Below are positions 10,046 to 22,300 of a stretch of 64,000 bases of DNA, piece after piece; position 1 is the stretch's first letter; each line of letters begins with the position of its first letter. This stretch comes from Evernia prunastri (Eukaryota > Ascomycota > Lecanoromycetes > Lecanorales > Parmeliaceae), in NCBI GenBank assembly GCA_003184365.1, contig NKYR01000001.1, forward strand, positions 62,001-126,000. Reading direction: 5' to 3'. The notes under the pieces are model-generated. The model had not been told where the DNA came from. It worked only from the letters and a program-made list of their open reading frames with translations, and did not search any database. Made by a program: the position numbers and the translations under genes.

Positions 10046-11910
10046 ATGGCCAAGAATCTCCTTGATCTGCCTCATGAGGTCTTGCACAGCATCATAGCCA
10101 ATGCAGACCCACAAGACCTGGCTGCTTTATGCTGCTGCCGAGCTCTCAATGACTTCATCAAGAACAATCAGCTGCTCCATAAAGAACTATACCTCAAAAC
10201 CTTTGTAGGGTATTATCCAATGCATGCTCCGTGTCTATGCTGAGTTTTGGTGCTTTGTGCAGGATGCGTTACCCCAAAAGCAAGAGGGGAACACCACCTG
10301 GGGCCCCGAATTGCAAAAGCTAGTCAACTTTCAGAAGATCCTCGAGTCGAATGACGATGCTCTCAAGGTAGCATTACCCTCCTCTCTCGGAATTTGAAAG
10401 ACACTGATGCCGTAGTAGTTATGCCAATTGCCAACGCTAGCTGCATCCATTCAAGATCTCTTGGCCAACGTCCCGAAGGACTCTCATAGCTCCCTAAACC
10501 TTCCATTCCTTACGAAACTTTTCGAGAAAGAACAAAACATCAATACCATCCTCTGCAGCTCATCACTCTTTGAATGGGCCAGAGCAGAAACATGGGGCGA
10601 TCCATCTACAACATGGTCACAAAGAGACCCTGCAACTACGCTCACAGAACAACAACTCAAATCTCTACGTAATAATTCCGCTTTAGGCTCTCTTGATACA
10701 GAGACAACGTCAGACCCTATATCGATTCAGCCAGAATCAGGACTTTCATCCTCTTACACCTCAAGACCAGGAGGTACAAACTCTACCGCCGTACCGACCC
10801 CGGTGGGAGTGCATCCTGATAGTTCAACAGGGCCACCACAGAGACTACAAAGATATAACATGCAGCTCAGCGCAAAACTCCATTGCTTATATGGCCTCTC
10901 GATTGGGTTCGTCCGTAAGACTTGCGAGAGTACTCCACCCCGTTATCCTCTGCGTCACGACAGAACAGAAATATGTTCCTACGCTCGCTCCCGAGTTTAC
11001 GACCTTAGGCAGCACACAGAGGATGGCACTTTCTGGGGTCCTTTCCTCGATGACGGCTTGCAAACTGTGGACTGGGAGAAGCTGGAAGCCATCATGATCA
11101 TAGTGGACTACAACTTGAAGCGCTCAATAGAGGTTCATCGCCAGTATGAGGATATGTTGGACCTGCAGAAAGATCCATGGGTTGGCGCAACACCACACAG
11201 CTTCATCTCGCCTATGCAGTCCGTGCCAATTGAGCCCGCTTTGCCTCTTGAGGCCCAAGATCCGTACAACGTTACAGGGACTTGGATGCGGATTGTCTGT
11301 TTCCTGGACTATACTGATTTGTACAACTTCAATTTCGGTGCCGACCAGCCGGAACTCGACCAGCCTCGCAGACCTGTTGAGAATGAGGAGGCTACTCGCG
11401 TGATCACCATGAAGATCCAAGTGACCAAGATCGAGGCGCCTGGCGAAGATGATGGCCAGCGGCTTCCGGTTGTTCACTTTCAGGGCAAGTCTGCGTCCGT
11501 TTGGCCATCATGGGACCCTAGCGCGAACTCCAAGATCAAAGGTAGAGATTTCCCTCCTCGTTTGTCGAGGTACAGAGACTGATCCGATCAGGAATTGTGA
11601 GGTTGACGCCCCACGGCGATGTCAGATGGACTACATTTTCTGTGTTTCGAGGGTAAGTCCACTCAGCTCCAGGTTTGAAAGACTCCGAGACTAATGATAT
11701 TCGTACAGTGAGGAGCGATGGAAAAGTGAAGGTATCCAAATTGGGGGGGTTCGATCGGCTCGTGGTGTCTTGGGCTTTTGGTTCGACAAGGACCTCGATG
11801 AGCATGGCCCAGCCGGGCCCACGGCATTCTGGAAGTCGCACGATGGGATAGAGGCGAAGCAACCAGGAGTCACGCACGGATGGAATCAGTTCACCATGCC
11901 TTTATACTGA
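10046..11910 (+). CDS. F-box protein with a conserved fungal C-terminal domain
   Basis: Exons 10046-10204, 10263-10367, 10419-11541, 11592-11652 and 11709-11910 join in frame. The N-terminus LLDLPHEVLHSIIANADPQD is a classic F-box that would bind Skp1 in an SCF ubiquitin ligase. A GTWMRIVCFLDYTDLYNFNF block follows later. The last exons give VRLTPHGDVRWTTFS, GEERWKSEGIQIGG and ARGVLGFWFDKDLDEHG. This C-terminal beta-rich domain recurs in many fungal F-box proteins and probably binds the substrate, which is not known. The frame and motifs run through all four junctions, so the structure is well supported. Confidence 0.88.
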
Positions 11911-12364
11911 CTAAGCTTACTTTCATATGGGCGTGTAGCACTGGATGTTCTCGGAGTTGGTCTGTCATGTTGTAGATTCGACAATCCAATAGCTAAAACA
12001 GTGTTAAGTTCAACAATTCACTGAAGTCGCAGCATTCATTAAAGAGGGGTAGGATGCGTTTGAAAGGCCTATAGGAAGTATTTACGAAGCTCCAGATTGT
12101 CACTGACGAGCTCGATATGCAAATTCGCCTCGAGTATTTCATACGCCGGTGTCGGTTTGACGCTACCTCATTGTGTAAAGATAGATCACAACTATCTATG
12201 AGTTGCTTGATAGCACCCGGAATCCGCCCTATTGTCTGACACGATGTCCTGAGTCCTCGCCCGATCTGTGGTCACATCCCGTGCTCTTGGCTTGATATCT
12301 AAGCCCAAGTCTCACATCTCGTAGCAGAAAAACCCCATCAAAGAATTTCCCACACATGTCCCCC
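11911..12364. other. Convergent intergenic region
   Basis: This lies between the 3' ends of the F-box gene and the RWD gene. No genes or repeats are seen. Confidence 0.5.
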
Positions 12365-13191
12365 TCAATCCCCAACCTTCAACCCTTCCACCCCCTTCAA
12401 CGCATCCTCCTCCCCATCCTCCTCCTCCACCTTCCCCACCAGCCCCTTCTCCCACAGCTCCCTCCCACTCATCTTCCCCTCCTCCATCCTCACCTTCTTC
12501 GACTTCCCCTCCTCCTCCACCCTCCTCCTCCCCTCCTCCTCCCTCTCTGCCTCCTCCCGGAACGTCGTCCGCCAGGCCAGAAAGCTCTCCCTCGTCACCG
12601 CCTCCCCGTGGAACTTTGCGTTCTCCGCCTCCTCGAGCTGCGCGGCTTCCTTGTCCCTCTCCACCTGCGCCTCGTTCAGCCGCTCGCCGATCAGCAGCTC
12701 CGCGCTCTCCTTCAGCGCGCTGATGAGCGTGAAGACCATGGCCTGGCCTGTGGATTCGGTTATTGTTTCGTCGATGGACGATAGCAGATGTAACTTGTCT
12801 TCTGGTAGGGATAGTTGAGGCATTCTGGGTGCGTGGGGAGGGAAGTTGATGTCGAGGTTGGGGCCAACGTCAGGGTAGGATTCGGGATATGCGACTGTGA
12901 GGACGAGGGTTGCTGGTGTGAGATGCGTTAGTTACTTTGCGTACACATACGTAGATATAGGGTAGGATTCAGAAGAGGTTACTCACGAGTTTCCGCCTCT
13001 TCATCTTGACCGGGCACATCCAATGCTATCGAGACGCGGTAGGATGTCTCTGAGATGTCTGATGCGAGCGGTTGTCAGCACTCTTTGATCATAGGTAGGT
13101 AGAGAGCAAGCGATGAAGACACACCAGTAATCTCATCCGGAAAGATAGAGTCAAGGACCTCTCGCTCCTCAATCTGTTCCTCACGACCCAT
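12365..13191 (-). CDS. gir2: RWD-domain protein, Gir2/RWDD1 type
   Basis: Exons (minus strand) 13191-13125, 13058-12987 and 12912-12365 give 228 residues. It starts MGREEQIEEREVLDSIFPDE, the usual opening of an RWD domain. The RWD core continues with YRVSIALDVPG and the motif YPESYPDVGPNLDI (YPxxxP type). After residue 110 the chain is long, charged and helical (EEAENAKFHGEAVTRESFL...), ending in an acidic/basic tail. This layout matches yeast Gir2 and animal RWDD1 (DFRP2), which bind the Rbg2/DRG2 GTPase and, through the RWD, compete for Gcn1. A cytosolic role in translation stress control is inferred by family. The start shares a 180-bp divergent promoter with the gene at 13372. Confidence 0.85.
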
Positions 13192-13371
13192 CTTCCCATC
13201 TCGTCAATCCCAAGGTTCACCCCACTCACTCCTTCACAAAACCCCCGCAAATTTTCCGAATAAACCCATAGGGCTGAGTCACATCCTCGCTTAGCGCCAA
13301 AATCCCCATCCCACTCCATCAAACCTTCACTACGCAACACGCTCAACCTAATAATCCCAAACCCCCCAACA

Positions 13372-13644
13372 ATGCCCCGCTGGCTCCGCCTCTCGAACCC
13401 CTGGATCTACTTCCCCGGCGGCTTACTCCTCATCAACGTCGCCCTCAACATATTCCCCGAACCGCCGGCGATCCAAGAGGTGCAGGCGCGGCGATGGGCG
13501 GAGAGAAAGCGGCAGCGCGAGGAAGAGTACGAGCGGGTGATGGAACGGCGGATCGAGGAATACGAGCGGGCGAACCCGGGCGCGTTCGACCGGAAATGGG
13601 ACGAGGAGGAGGGGGAGGATCCGCGGGGTCGGGACCGGGGCTAG
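13372..13644 (+). CDS. Small single-pass membrane protein, unknown
   Basis: The intronless frame encodes 90 residues, MPRWLRLSNPWIYFPGG then LLLINVALNIFPEPPAIQEV. There is one membrane segment near residues 12-28, then a highly charged coiled-coil-like tail (RRWAERKRQREEEYERVMER). This shape fits small mitochondrial or ER membrane proteins, but I cannot name the family. Its last 49 bases overlap the likely start of ACL4 in another frame. The clean membrane helix followed by a non-repetitive charged helix argues that it is a real protein and not a shadow. It may have its own transcript or share one with ACL4. Confidence 0.6.
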   Translation: MPRWLRLSNPWIYFPGGLLLINVALNIFPEPPAIQEVQARRWAERKRQREEEYERVMERRIEEYERANPGAFDRKWDEEEGEDPRGRDRG

Positions 13645-14864
13645 AATCCGCCTCGACGATGCTCGCGGAGGCGGAGGCGTTGGTGAGGGAGGGGAGAGCG
13701 GAGGACGCACTGCCGGTTGCTTTGGATGCGCTTGGTGCGGTGCGCGGAGCCGCCGGGGGGAAGACCACGGCGATGGCGCTGCCTGCGCTCAATGCTGTTG
13801 CGGAGATATACGTCGAACTTGGCGACGCGGCCACGGCGCATGACTACTTCCTCCAAGCCGTGTCCCTTGACGCCGATGGTCAGATCCCAGAATCACAAGG
13901 CGGAGGTGCCGAAAAATTCCTCTGGCTCGCCCAGTTGAGCGAAGAAGGCGGGCAGGACAGCGTGGAGTGGTTTGAGCGGGGCGCTGCCGTGCTACGGCGG
14001 GAGATTGGCGCGCTGGGCGAGAAGGGGCAGGGGCAAGAAGACGAGAAGCGGAAGAAGCTCGCCGGGGCGCTGTGCGGGATCATAGAGGTCTACATGACCG
14101 ATCTATCCTGGGACCCCACCGCCGAAACCCAATGCGAGCGCCTGATATCCGAAGCCCTGTTCGTCGCGCCGCAGTCCGCCGAGCCCCTGCAGACGCTGGC
14201 CTCGATACGGATCTCGCAAACACGGATCGCGGAAGCGAAGACCGCGCTCCGGGACAGCATGGCCCTGTGGCAGGATATGCCGCCGGAGGACGACGTGGCC
14301 GTGCCGGCTTATCCGACGCGGGTTTCGCTCGCCCGGCTGCTGATGGAGGTGGGGATGGAGGAGGAAGCGCTGGGGGTGGTGGAGAGGTTGGTGCTGGAGG
14401 ACGACGGGAGCGTGGAGGCGTGGTATCTGGGGGGTTGGTGTTTGTATTTGCTTGGGGGAAAGCAGGGCCAGGGGCAGGGGCGGGAAGAGGAGGATGGGGG
14501 GGATGATGTTATGGAAGGTGTGAATGGGGATACTGACGCGGAAGAGGGAAAGGGGGACGAAGATCTCCACACGCAGTCTATGATCTCGAGTCGAGAATGG
14601 CTCCGACAGAGCTTGAAGCTATACGACATGGTCGAATATGAAGATGAGAGGCTGAGAGACCATGCACTGGAATTGGTAGGGGAACTCGATGCGATGATTG
14701 GGGAAGGGGGCGAGGATGAGGTAGATGGAGCAGAGGAAGACGAAGACGAAGAAGAAGAGGAAGAGGATGAAGAAGAGGAAGAGTGGGATGGCTTTGGGGA
14801 AGAAGAAAGCGAAGACAGCGACGAGGAGAGGAGGCAAGAAGACGAGGAAATGGACGACGGCTGA
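13596..14864 (+). CDS. acl4: TPR protein, ribosomal protein uL4 assembly chaperone Acl4
   Basis: The frame is open from 13494, but the stretch before 13596 reads as a shadow of the overlapping small ORF. The best start is the ATG at 13596 (MGRGGGGGSAGSG, 422 residues); the ATG at 13659 is the alternative. The body has TPR-like helical hairpins (LPALNAVAEIYVELGDAATA, EKFLWLAQLSEEGGQDS, AEPLQTLASIRISQTRIAEA, VSLARLLMEVGMEEEALGV). The C-terminal third ends in an almost pure Glu/Asp tail (14720-14860). These are the marks of Acl4, which shields newly made Rpl4/uL4 and takes it to pre-60S particles. The acidic tail would suit binding to a basic ribosomal protein. GC content is notably high. Confidence 0.82.
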   Translation: MGRGGGGGSAGSGPGLESASTMLAEAEALVREGRAEDALPVALDALGAVRGAAGGKTTAMALPALNAVAEIYVELGDAATAHDYFLQAVSLDADGQIPESQGGGAEKFLWLAQLSEEGGQDSVEWFERGAAVLRREIGALGEKGQGQEDEKRKKLAGALCGIIEVYMTDLSWDPTAETQCERLISEALFVAPQSAEPLQTLASIRISQTRIAEAKTALRDSMALWQDMPPEDDVAVPAYPTRVSLARLLMEVGMEEEALGVVERLVLEDDGSVEAWYLGGWCLYLLGGKQGQGQGREEEDGGDDVMEGVNGDTDAEEGKGDEDLHTQSMISSREWLRQSLKLYDMVEYEDERLRDHALELVGELDAMIGEGGEDEVDGAEEDEDEEEEEEDEEEEEWDGFGEEESEDSDEERRQEDEEMDDG

Positions 14865-15035
14865 AATAGCTCCCATCTCGACTCTTTCAGGACCGCAAAC
14901 CAAAGAGAAGCTTGGCATTGTACAACAGGACAACGACCCATAAACGGGGCCACGATTTCGGCTATAGATGGTAGCTACCGTCACTGGTAAAAACAGCTCC
15001 AATAAAATGCAGATTACAGATAGGTATTCAAGCTA

Positions 15036-18000
15036 TCAACCCGCCACCGCATCATCATCCACGTCCCATCCCACGTCGCCACAAACCTCTCTCGTATACA
15101 TCTGCATCTCCTGCAAATTCGCCACGATGTCCGTCAAGGCGCTCGAATACGCGTACCGATAGACATCCGCCCACCTCCTACCTTTCGCTCCTCCTTCCTC
15201 ATCACGCGCCGTCCCCGTCCCTCCTTCACCCCACCCCTCAGCCTCCTTTCCTTCCCCCTCAGCCTCCTTCCCCTTCCCCTTCCCCTTCCCCTCCCCACCC
15301 CCCTCAACCCCCACCCTCCCCGCCCCCTCCGCCTCCACAAAATCCATATAATCCAACAACCTCCTCCTCGCCGCCGCCGCGCACGGCAAATACCTCGGAA
15401 CGGGCCTCGCAGCCCTGAGCGCACACGCCAGGACATACAGATTCATCAGGATAACAGCGACGGCATCACGGCGGGGCACGGTCAGGGACGCGAGGGCCGC
15501 GGGGTCGGACGCCAGCATGTTCGGTTGGAAGTAGAGGCTCGACTGGCGGACCTGGACGAGGTGTCCGAAGAAGGACTCGCAGGCCGCGACGAGGGCGCCG
15601 TACGGGCCCGGGTCGAAGGGGGCCCGGAGCCGCATCTCGTGCCGGGTGAGCTCCATGAGCTGGCGCATGCGCACGAAGCCTTCGCGAAGGCGGCCCTCGA
15701 GCATTTCCGACCGGGCGATGTCGGTCGCGGTCGGTGCGTCGCCGGGGGCGTGGTAGATGTATTTGGCCACGACGCCGCGGTAGAGGATGGCCAGGTGGAG
15801 CATCGTGCCCGAGAGGGATTTGCGCAGCTCGTGGCGGGCGACGAAGGGCCAGAGGACCCAGTTGACCGTCAGGGCCGCCACGAGCCCGACGATGAAAGCG
15901 AGGCCGCGCGTCCAGGCGATGGTGAGGACGGAGGGGGAGCCGTGTGCTGTGTAGGTGCTTAGGGAGACGACGGTGAAGCTTAGGCATCCGACGATTCCGG
16001 AGCGGGGGTGCGAGCTTTGCGTGAAGCGGTAGAGCATTGGTGTCATGTAGACGGCGGCGAAGACGGCCATCACGTAGGGGTTTCCGTCGTCTGCGGCGTA
16101 GGCGAGGGCACCCCAGATGGCACCGATGGCGGCGCAGAAGGTCCGGACGGCTAGGTCTTGGAAGGTCCCGCCGACGCGGGGATGCATCATGGCCCAGACC
16201 GTGACGACGGTCCACCAGCTTTCGTTATCGTTCCACCATCCTCGGCTCTGGGGGAGCCAAGCGGGGACAGAAAGAAGCGTGGTGACCAGAGTGACCTTTA
16301 ATGCAAAGCGGGATTCGAAGCCTTGTAGGCGGTGTAGTACCTCCCACGCTCGATATCGAAAAGGCGCTTTGCCGGAACTCTTGCCATGATCGTATTCCTG
16401 TTCTTTTTGGTACTCGCCAAGCACTGGCGGCTGTGCTGACGCGTCCTTCAATCCCTGCCCTCCTGCTGCATGTCTCGCCGCAGGAATATACGCACTGCTT
16501 TGCAATTCTGCCATTGTCCTATCCAGTTGGTTCTTGCTACGGAAGTAGAAGCCCGCTGTCAGCCCTCCACGATCATGTCGTACTTGAGCATTAGTCCGCA
16601 TGATTGCTTTATGCAATGGGTAAGACGGTGCGCGAATTCTCCATTTCCTATTAGCCTGCTGCATCTCTAACACCTTGGCGACAAGAGCCTCAACTTTGTT
16701 CGCCGTCTGGCGAACAGGATGGATGAATAGGAAAAGCTGTATAACATCGGGGATCTTGGCGTATTCGGACGACAAGTAAGGGTGTGCGATCAGCAGAGCG
16801 TCAGCGGTGTCGAACGCTTCTTTGGCGGCTCGCAGGTTCTCCGAGGCTTGCGAAAGGTGGTACGGTTCGTTTTGTGACTTTCTCTGCCCACCAATAGATA
16901 GAATTACTTCGTCAGCGCGCATTATACTGGCTACCATAGCGTCGATCAAAGTTCTCGTGGGCTCCTTGAGGGTTCGGCAGATTGTCCGTTTAGCCCGCTC
17001 ATGATGGAGTATGAGATGCTCAGATTCTGGCTCAGTAGACGGATCGAAATCGACAAAAAGAGCTGTATCTGGGTTGATCGCCAAGATGGATCGTATGACA
17101 CCTTGGATCAAGTTGCGCAGTAATACGATATCATCGGGGAGGAACCTCGACAGTGTAAACTCGAGAGTGAAGTCTCGAACTGCCTGGGAGACATTGACGA
17201 ACTGCCACGCAAGCTTGCGTTTCAGGAACGGCATCTCTTGATTTGGTAGCACAAGTCCCGCTTGCAATGTGGTCAATGAGTCATGGAGAGCAAGTCTAAG
17301 CAAATGTGAGACACCGTAATCTCGGCTGAGAGGAAAGAGGCAGTATCTTACGCAAGCGACCTTGAACCAAGATCTGGAAAAATGACAACTGCGATAATAA
17401 GGCAAACAACCTGACCTAGTACCCACGGTATGCCATAATCAAAGACCTTTTCCCAGCCCACACTCTGGGACGTGTCTGCTAGACACGTGTAAACGATGGC
17501 AATTCCTGCACAAAGTACAGCTTGATAGAGCCTGATGAAGACGCATCGTAGCCAGCCGATGAGTGCAGCGAAGATGACAAGGAAAGCAGCCAATACCCCG
17601 CCATATCCGGACTGAGCTGTAGCCGTGGACGTAGAGACGTAAAGAGCTAGAGACCCCCAGCCCAAGCCAGCAACGGTACCGAGGATGGTGAGAATTGTGC
17701 CATCAAGCTGGCTACCAACCGCTCTTCCTGGGTGATTGACGATTGCAGAAACAACCATAATGTAGTTATATCTGCCTAGCCAGTCCCTTGAAGCTGGTAT
17801 TAGACAGATGATATAAGTAATGAAGAACCCTAAGAACGTCTTCAGAAGGCGGAGACCAGCCCTAGATGTGCTAATATTCTCGAAGAAAGCATTTGCTTCA
17901 CGTAATTGCTGAGGTAGAAATCGTTGTAGAGAAAGTGGATGATTCTTCTTCCGGAACGCATCTGGGAGAGTCTCGGTTCCTTTCCTCATTAGATCATCAT

Positions 18001-18439
18001 GGTTTCGTTTCAACGGCCTGGTGAAAGAAGCGTCGAAGAATCCATCCCGGGATTCCTCGAGACCGTACACGTCGAGGTCTTCATCTACGGCCCGAAGGAG
18101 ATGCTCGAGCTGCAGTTGACTGGTACTCGCTCTCGGAGATGGTGCTGGAGATACCCTGGGTGTCCTGGAGTCCAAAGAGCCTCGAGGGGTCGTAGGAGGG
18201 TGCGCAAAAGATCCACGGATAACATCGTGTGCGGCGGCCAAGCGGGGGAGGCCTAGCTCTTCTGCAAGTTGTAGGTTCTTGGGATTTCGCTTCCTCAAGA
18301 TCGAGTATCGTCGAGATAGTGGCTTGTTCTCACTATCTTTAGGCGGACCTGATCTCTCAGGGGCTTCGACATCTAATTCAACCGGCTTGAAGGTTGGTGT
18401 CTGGAAGTGAATCTGTGGGCCTATTTTAGCTGCTGCCAT
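15036..18439 (-). CDS. Fungal FUSC/aromatic-acid exporter-type membrane transporter
   Basis: Exon 1 (18439-17352) and exon 2 (17295-15036) are joined by a 56-bp intron and give 1115 residues. I start at the ATG at 18439, not an upstream GTG. The layout is a long hydrophilic N-terminus, a first membrane bundle (GLRLLKTFLGFFITYIICLI ... FLVIFAALIGWLRC ... GIPWVLGQVVCLIIAVVIF), and a large cytosolic domain. A second bundle follows (KVTLVTTLLSVPAWLPQSRG, then WWTVVTVWAMMHPRVGGT, FIVGLVAALTVNWVLWPF), then a C-terminal cytosolic domain. The doubled membrane module and PRVGGT-type motif match fungal proteins of the fusaric acid resistance/ArAE family (FUSC and DUF2421-type domains). These are proposed to export aromatic acids; the substrate here is unknown. 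A Gly/Lys/Glu repeat (GEGKGKGKGKEAEGEGK) lies near the C-terminus. Confidence 0.85.
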
Positions 18440-19060
18440 CCGGGTCACAATGTATTTTTTGCCTTATCCGCTTCCAACAGCGCAGAGAGTGTTCACAAAG
18501 CGCGCTAGGGTCGTAGGGCTGAATACGCGTAATGAAGCTAGAACTCGATGTTGGTCGAGCTGAACCCGCTTACACCATCATTGTGTCAGTCCCTTCATTG
18601 TATCATCTAACACAACTGCTGTGCCTCGCCAAGGTGGTGATAGAGCGATTCCCTTCAATAATGGCCAATTCAATTGCATCAAGAACACCGATCCAGGATA
18701 GAAGGGCTACGGCGCGACCCAAAACAAGCATAAGACCCAAGGATAGAGGGGAGACGATAACATCGGAATATCACACCACAAGCCCCCAGGACAGAGGGGA
18801 AATGACATTGGCGACACCACCAAACGACATCACAAAATAAATATTGTGGCTTCCCTGAAGCATTTCACTTACGATGCCTACAGCAACAGTCAATGTTTTG
18901 GGTCTCGCTCCCCCAGTCTCTCATGCTGATAAGAGTGTCTTTGGCTCTGTATTTTTCTTGTTGTAGTGATCTAGTCATTCCTCGTTGCGTTCTAGTCACC
19001 TTTCGCGAGCTTGATCGTGATGCTAGAAGATAAATGGATTCGACGTTGGCTTAAATGCAT

Positions 19061-19108
19061 TTGCATGTCACTAGACAGGGCGAGTTGCATGTCGCTAGAC
19101 AAGGGGGA
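19061..19108. repeat. 24-bp tandem repeat, two copies
   Basis: Two adjacent copies of a 24-bp unit start TTGCATGTC and continue with CTAGACA. They differ at only a few positions. They lie about 260-300 bp upstream of the NLR start codon. Confidence 0.7.
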
Positions 19109-19212
19109 TGTCAGTGTGTTTGCTCATCCATCTAGTGCTTTCTATGCATATTCCATCATTGTCATTTAAGATTGCTATACCAATAATTCATGTGACTAGC
19201 CAACTCTTGTCC

Positions 19213-19237
19213 CCATCAGCCATAATATGGCTGATGG
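19213..19237. promoter_or_regulatory. 25-bp near-perfect palindrome upstream of the NLR gene
   Basis: The arms CCATCAGCCATA (19213-19224) and TATGGCTGATGG (19226-19237) are exact reverse complements around one A. The palindrome sits 128 bp before the NLR ATG. It could be a dimeric transcription-factor site or, if transcribed, a hairpin in the leader. The symmetry is directly visible; the role is inferred. Confidence 0.6.
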
Positions 19238-19364
19238 CCCCTAGCTAGATTCTGCATACATCATCTATCACGACTGCTGTCCCCCGCTGAGACATCTAAC
19301 CTTTCCTATCTCCTCCTTTACAACTACGCACTGGAGCTCTCGTTGTGTAAGCTTTGGCGTCACG

Positions 19365-22300
19365 ATGTCCACATCGAAGGATATTAAGCGCCAAGAAGAA
19401 TACCTCCATACTGTGTATGAACCTGACGCGAAGGGAGAGCTGCCGCAGCATCTTATTGAGTATTTGCGCACATAGAGCTGTTGCTTCATCATACTAACTC
19501 TGGAAGTATTGTGTTCGTACACGGGTTGAACCCCCAAAGCAAAGCCGATTTTGCCGTTGCTACCTGGACCCATGAAAATGGAAATTTCTGGCCTAGCGAA
19601 CAGCTCCCAAAAAGTGTTTCAACAGCTCGCATCCTCGTCTTCTCCTATAACTCACAGGTAGCCTGGGACACCAGTAAGAATGGCATTCAAAAACATGCCG
19701 AGAACCTGCTTGATCGACTGTCTGGGGCTAGAGCGTCGAAACATGCTGATGTGTGTGCCCCATAAAACTTTTGGTAGAAGACATGCTTACGAGACAACAC
19801 AGAAGAACTACAATGTTCCGATCATCTTCGTCGCACACAGTCTAGGAGGTCTTGTGGTCAAGCAGGCACTGGTTATTGCTAAGAACGATGACACATATAG
19901 CAATATCAGGAAAGCGACTAATAGCCTCGTCTTCTTCGCTGTGCCACATCAAGGCGGCCATGGAGCTGGTCTCGGCGCAATCGCAAAGAACATCGTGCTG
20001 TCGCTGACAGGTGACGCGAACAACGACCTCATAGAGTCACTGAAGTCGAATTCTCTTTTTCAGGAACATCAAACAGCGTTCTTTAAGCATCAACTAGAAG
20101 ACTACCACGTTGTCTCAGTCTGCGAAGATAAGCCGACAAAGCTAACGAGAATTTTTGGGAATGCAACTGCTCTCGTAATTTATCGCTCTGCTGGCTTAAT
20201 ATTGATGGCACACTTAGCTGATAAATATTGCAGGTTGTTGTCGATGAAAAATCTGCGACTTTGGGATTGCCAGGCACTCGGGAGAAGGTACTGACTGTCA
20301 ACTCGACTCATTCGGAGGTCTGTCAATTTGAAGATGATGATGATAAATTTGAGCCTGTCAAACGTGCCATTGGGATGCGAGCAGACTTTGCTATCGCCGA
20401 GCAGAAGAGAAGGGCTGGTGATCAATCTCGCGATGAATTACTCGAACAAGAATGTATGTAATTGGAGAGCTTATGGTGTCTCCAAAAAAACTCGGGATGA
20501 GCAGTATTTGACGTAGGTTCTGTGCAAATAGATTTCCGAAGCTTTCTCAACAGCCTCCATTTCCCCGAGATAGAGTCCCGTCAAGAACATATTGCCGATG
20601 TTCATAGAGAAACATTCCAGTGGATTTTCGATAATATCGGCGGTACAGTCCGCCCTTGGTCCAATTTCGTGGAGTGGTTAGAGACAGGACGGGGTACATA
20701 TTGGTAGGTGTTCCTACGTTTGTGAATCATCATCAGCTAAACATATCAGGGTCTCCGGCAAAGCAGGGTCTGGAAAGTCAACTTTGATGAGCTATATCTG
20801 CGAAGACCCTCGGACTATGGAATCCCTCAAAATCTGGGCAGGGACAAATTTCTCAAAAATCCTTACGCGGAAATTCTTCTTCTGGAGTCCCGGCACCCCA
20901 ATGCAGAAAAGTTCCGTGGGCTTACTTCGATCTCTCCTCTATCAGATCTTCCGAGAATGTCCTGATATTGCACCACTTCCGGGAAGGCACGAACCTCTTT
21001 CAGATTGGACGGAGAGAAGGCTTTTGAAGGTTTTCCAGGACATCACCCCCAATCTGTCGAACTTATATCGCACATGTTTCTTCATTGATGGACTGGACGA
21101 GTTCAGCGGTGATCACGACGAGTTGATCACCATGTTCCAGGAATTGGTGGAGAAAGCAAACATCAAAGTAGTTCTGTCTAGTCGGCCGTACCCAATGTTC
21201 GATCGAGCACTTAGCTCTGGAGCTATGCTCAAATTGCAAGACTTGACTAAAGCTGATATCCGGGAGTTTGTGTCCGATAGACTTCTCTCGATTCCGAGGG
21301 TCAAGCTAATGGCAGCTCAAGAGCCCCAAAGGATCTCTGAGAGCGTAAAACGTCATCTCATATATCAAATTGTCGAGAAGTCCGACGGTGTGTTTTTGTG
21401 GGTCGACTTGGCTGTCAAAGATCTGATACGAGGAATCAATAATGAAGACAGCCTAGAGCAACTGCAAGAAAGACTGGACAACTTACCGAGAAGGCTCGAA
21501 GATCTCTATGCACATATGCTTAGTAAGATCGATAAGGTTGAGCGAAAAGACGCGGCTTGGTTCCTACAAATTGCCCTTCTCAAGAACTCGTACAGGAACC
21601 TTCTCGACTTCACGCTTGCAGTGTATGAACGGCTGGACCATGATCTTGGGTCTGCCGCTGACTTTCCCTCGCAAAATGTGATGGATAGATGCCCATCGAC
21701 CAGAAGAAGGATCAATACGACCTGCACAAGACTCCTTGAAATCCATGGAGGCCAAGTCAACGCCGCGTCCGGCTTAGGGTATCAATATATCAAAAATCCA
21801 GAAGCACGCTTTGAGGTCAATTTCCTGCATCGCACCGTCGCCGATTTTTTTACCTCTTCTGAAGAAGGGAATACGTTCATGAATACAAATAGCTCAAAAG
21901 ATCGTAACGTTCATTTAGTTTGGGCCAAAGTGCTCGTGGCCAAAGTACGAATGTTTGGGTTTCCCAATGAATCTACCCGAGAACCAAGCTGGTATGGCAA
22001 AAGATACATTGAGACGATCATGGGAGCGGCTTCTAATGCCGAATCCAAGACCGGTGTGGCTCAAACGGCGCTCTGTGACTATATAAATCGCGCCGTGTCG
22101 ATTCAAGACCGGAAAAGAAAGGATTCTCCAGAGCCGCACTGGTGTACACGCATACATAGTTGGGACGGGGCAACCTTGATGACCGACCAGAAGAACACGT
22201 TCCCGTCCACTGGCAATCGGTTCAAGGAGGACAACAATTCGACCTCAATATCGGAGAAGCCAATCGACTATGTTGGCTTCGCAGCGTCTTATGGGCTGAA

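Larger units (their letters stand above)
18449..19364. other. Divergent intergenic region with short repeats
   Basis: This separates the FUSC gene from the NLR gene and must contain both promoters. It carries a 24-bp tandem repeat (19061-19108), a looser duplication with the core AGAGGGGA near 18740-18815, and the palindrome at 19213-19237. No coding sequence is convincing. Confidence 0.6.

Noticed and set aside
12356..12784. Pro/Leu-rich plus-strand frame
   Set aside because: Antisense of the charged tail of the RWD-domain gene.
13494..13595. Upstream extension of the ACL4 frame to an earlier ATG
   Set aside because: The Arg/Gly-rich sequence looks like a shadow of the overlapping membrane-protein ORF.
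14309..14953. Ser-rich minus-strand frame
   Set aside because: Antisense of the acidic tail of ACL4; the poly-Ser run comes from reverse-read Glu/Asp codons.
18532..18840. Plus-strand frame with an apparent internal repeat
   Set aside because: Created by a short DNA duplication in the intergenic region; no gene features.
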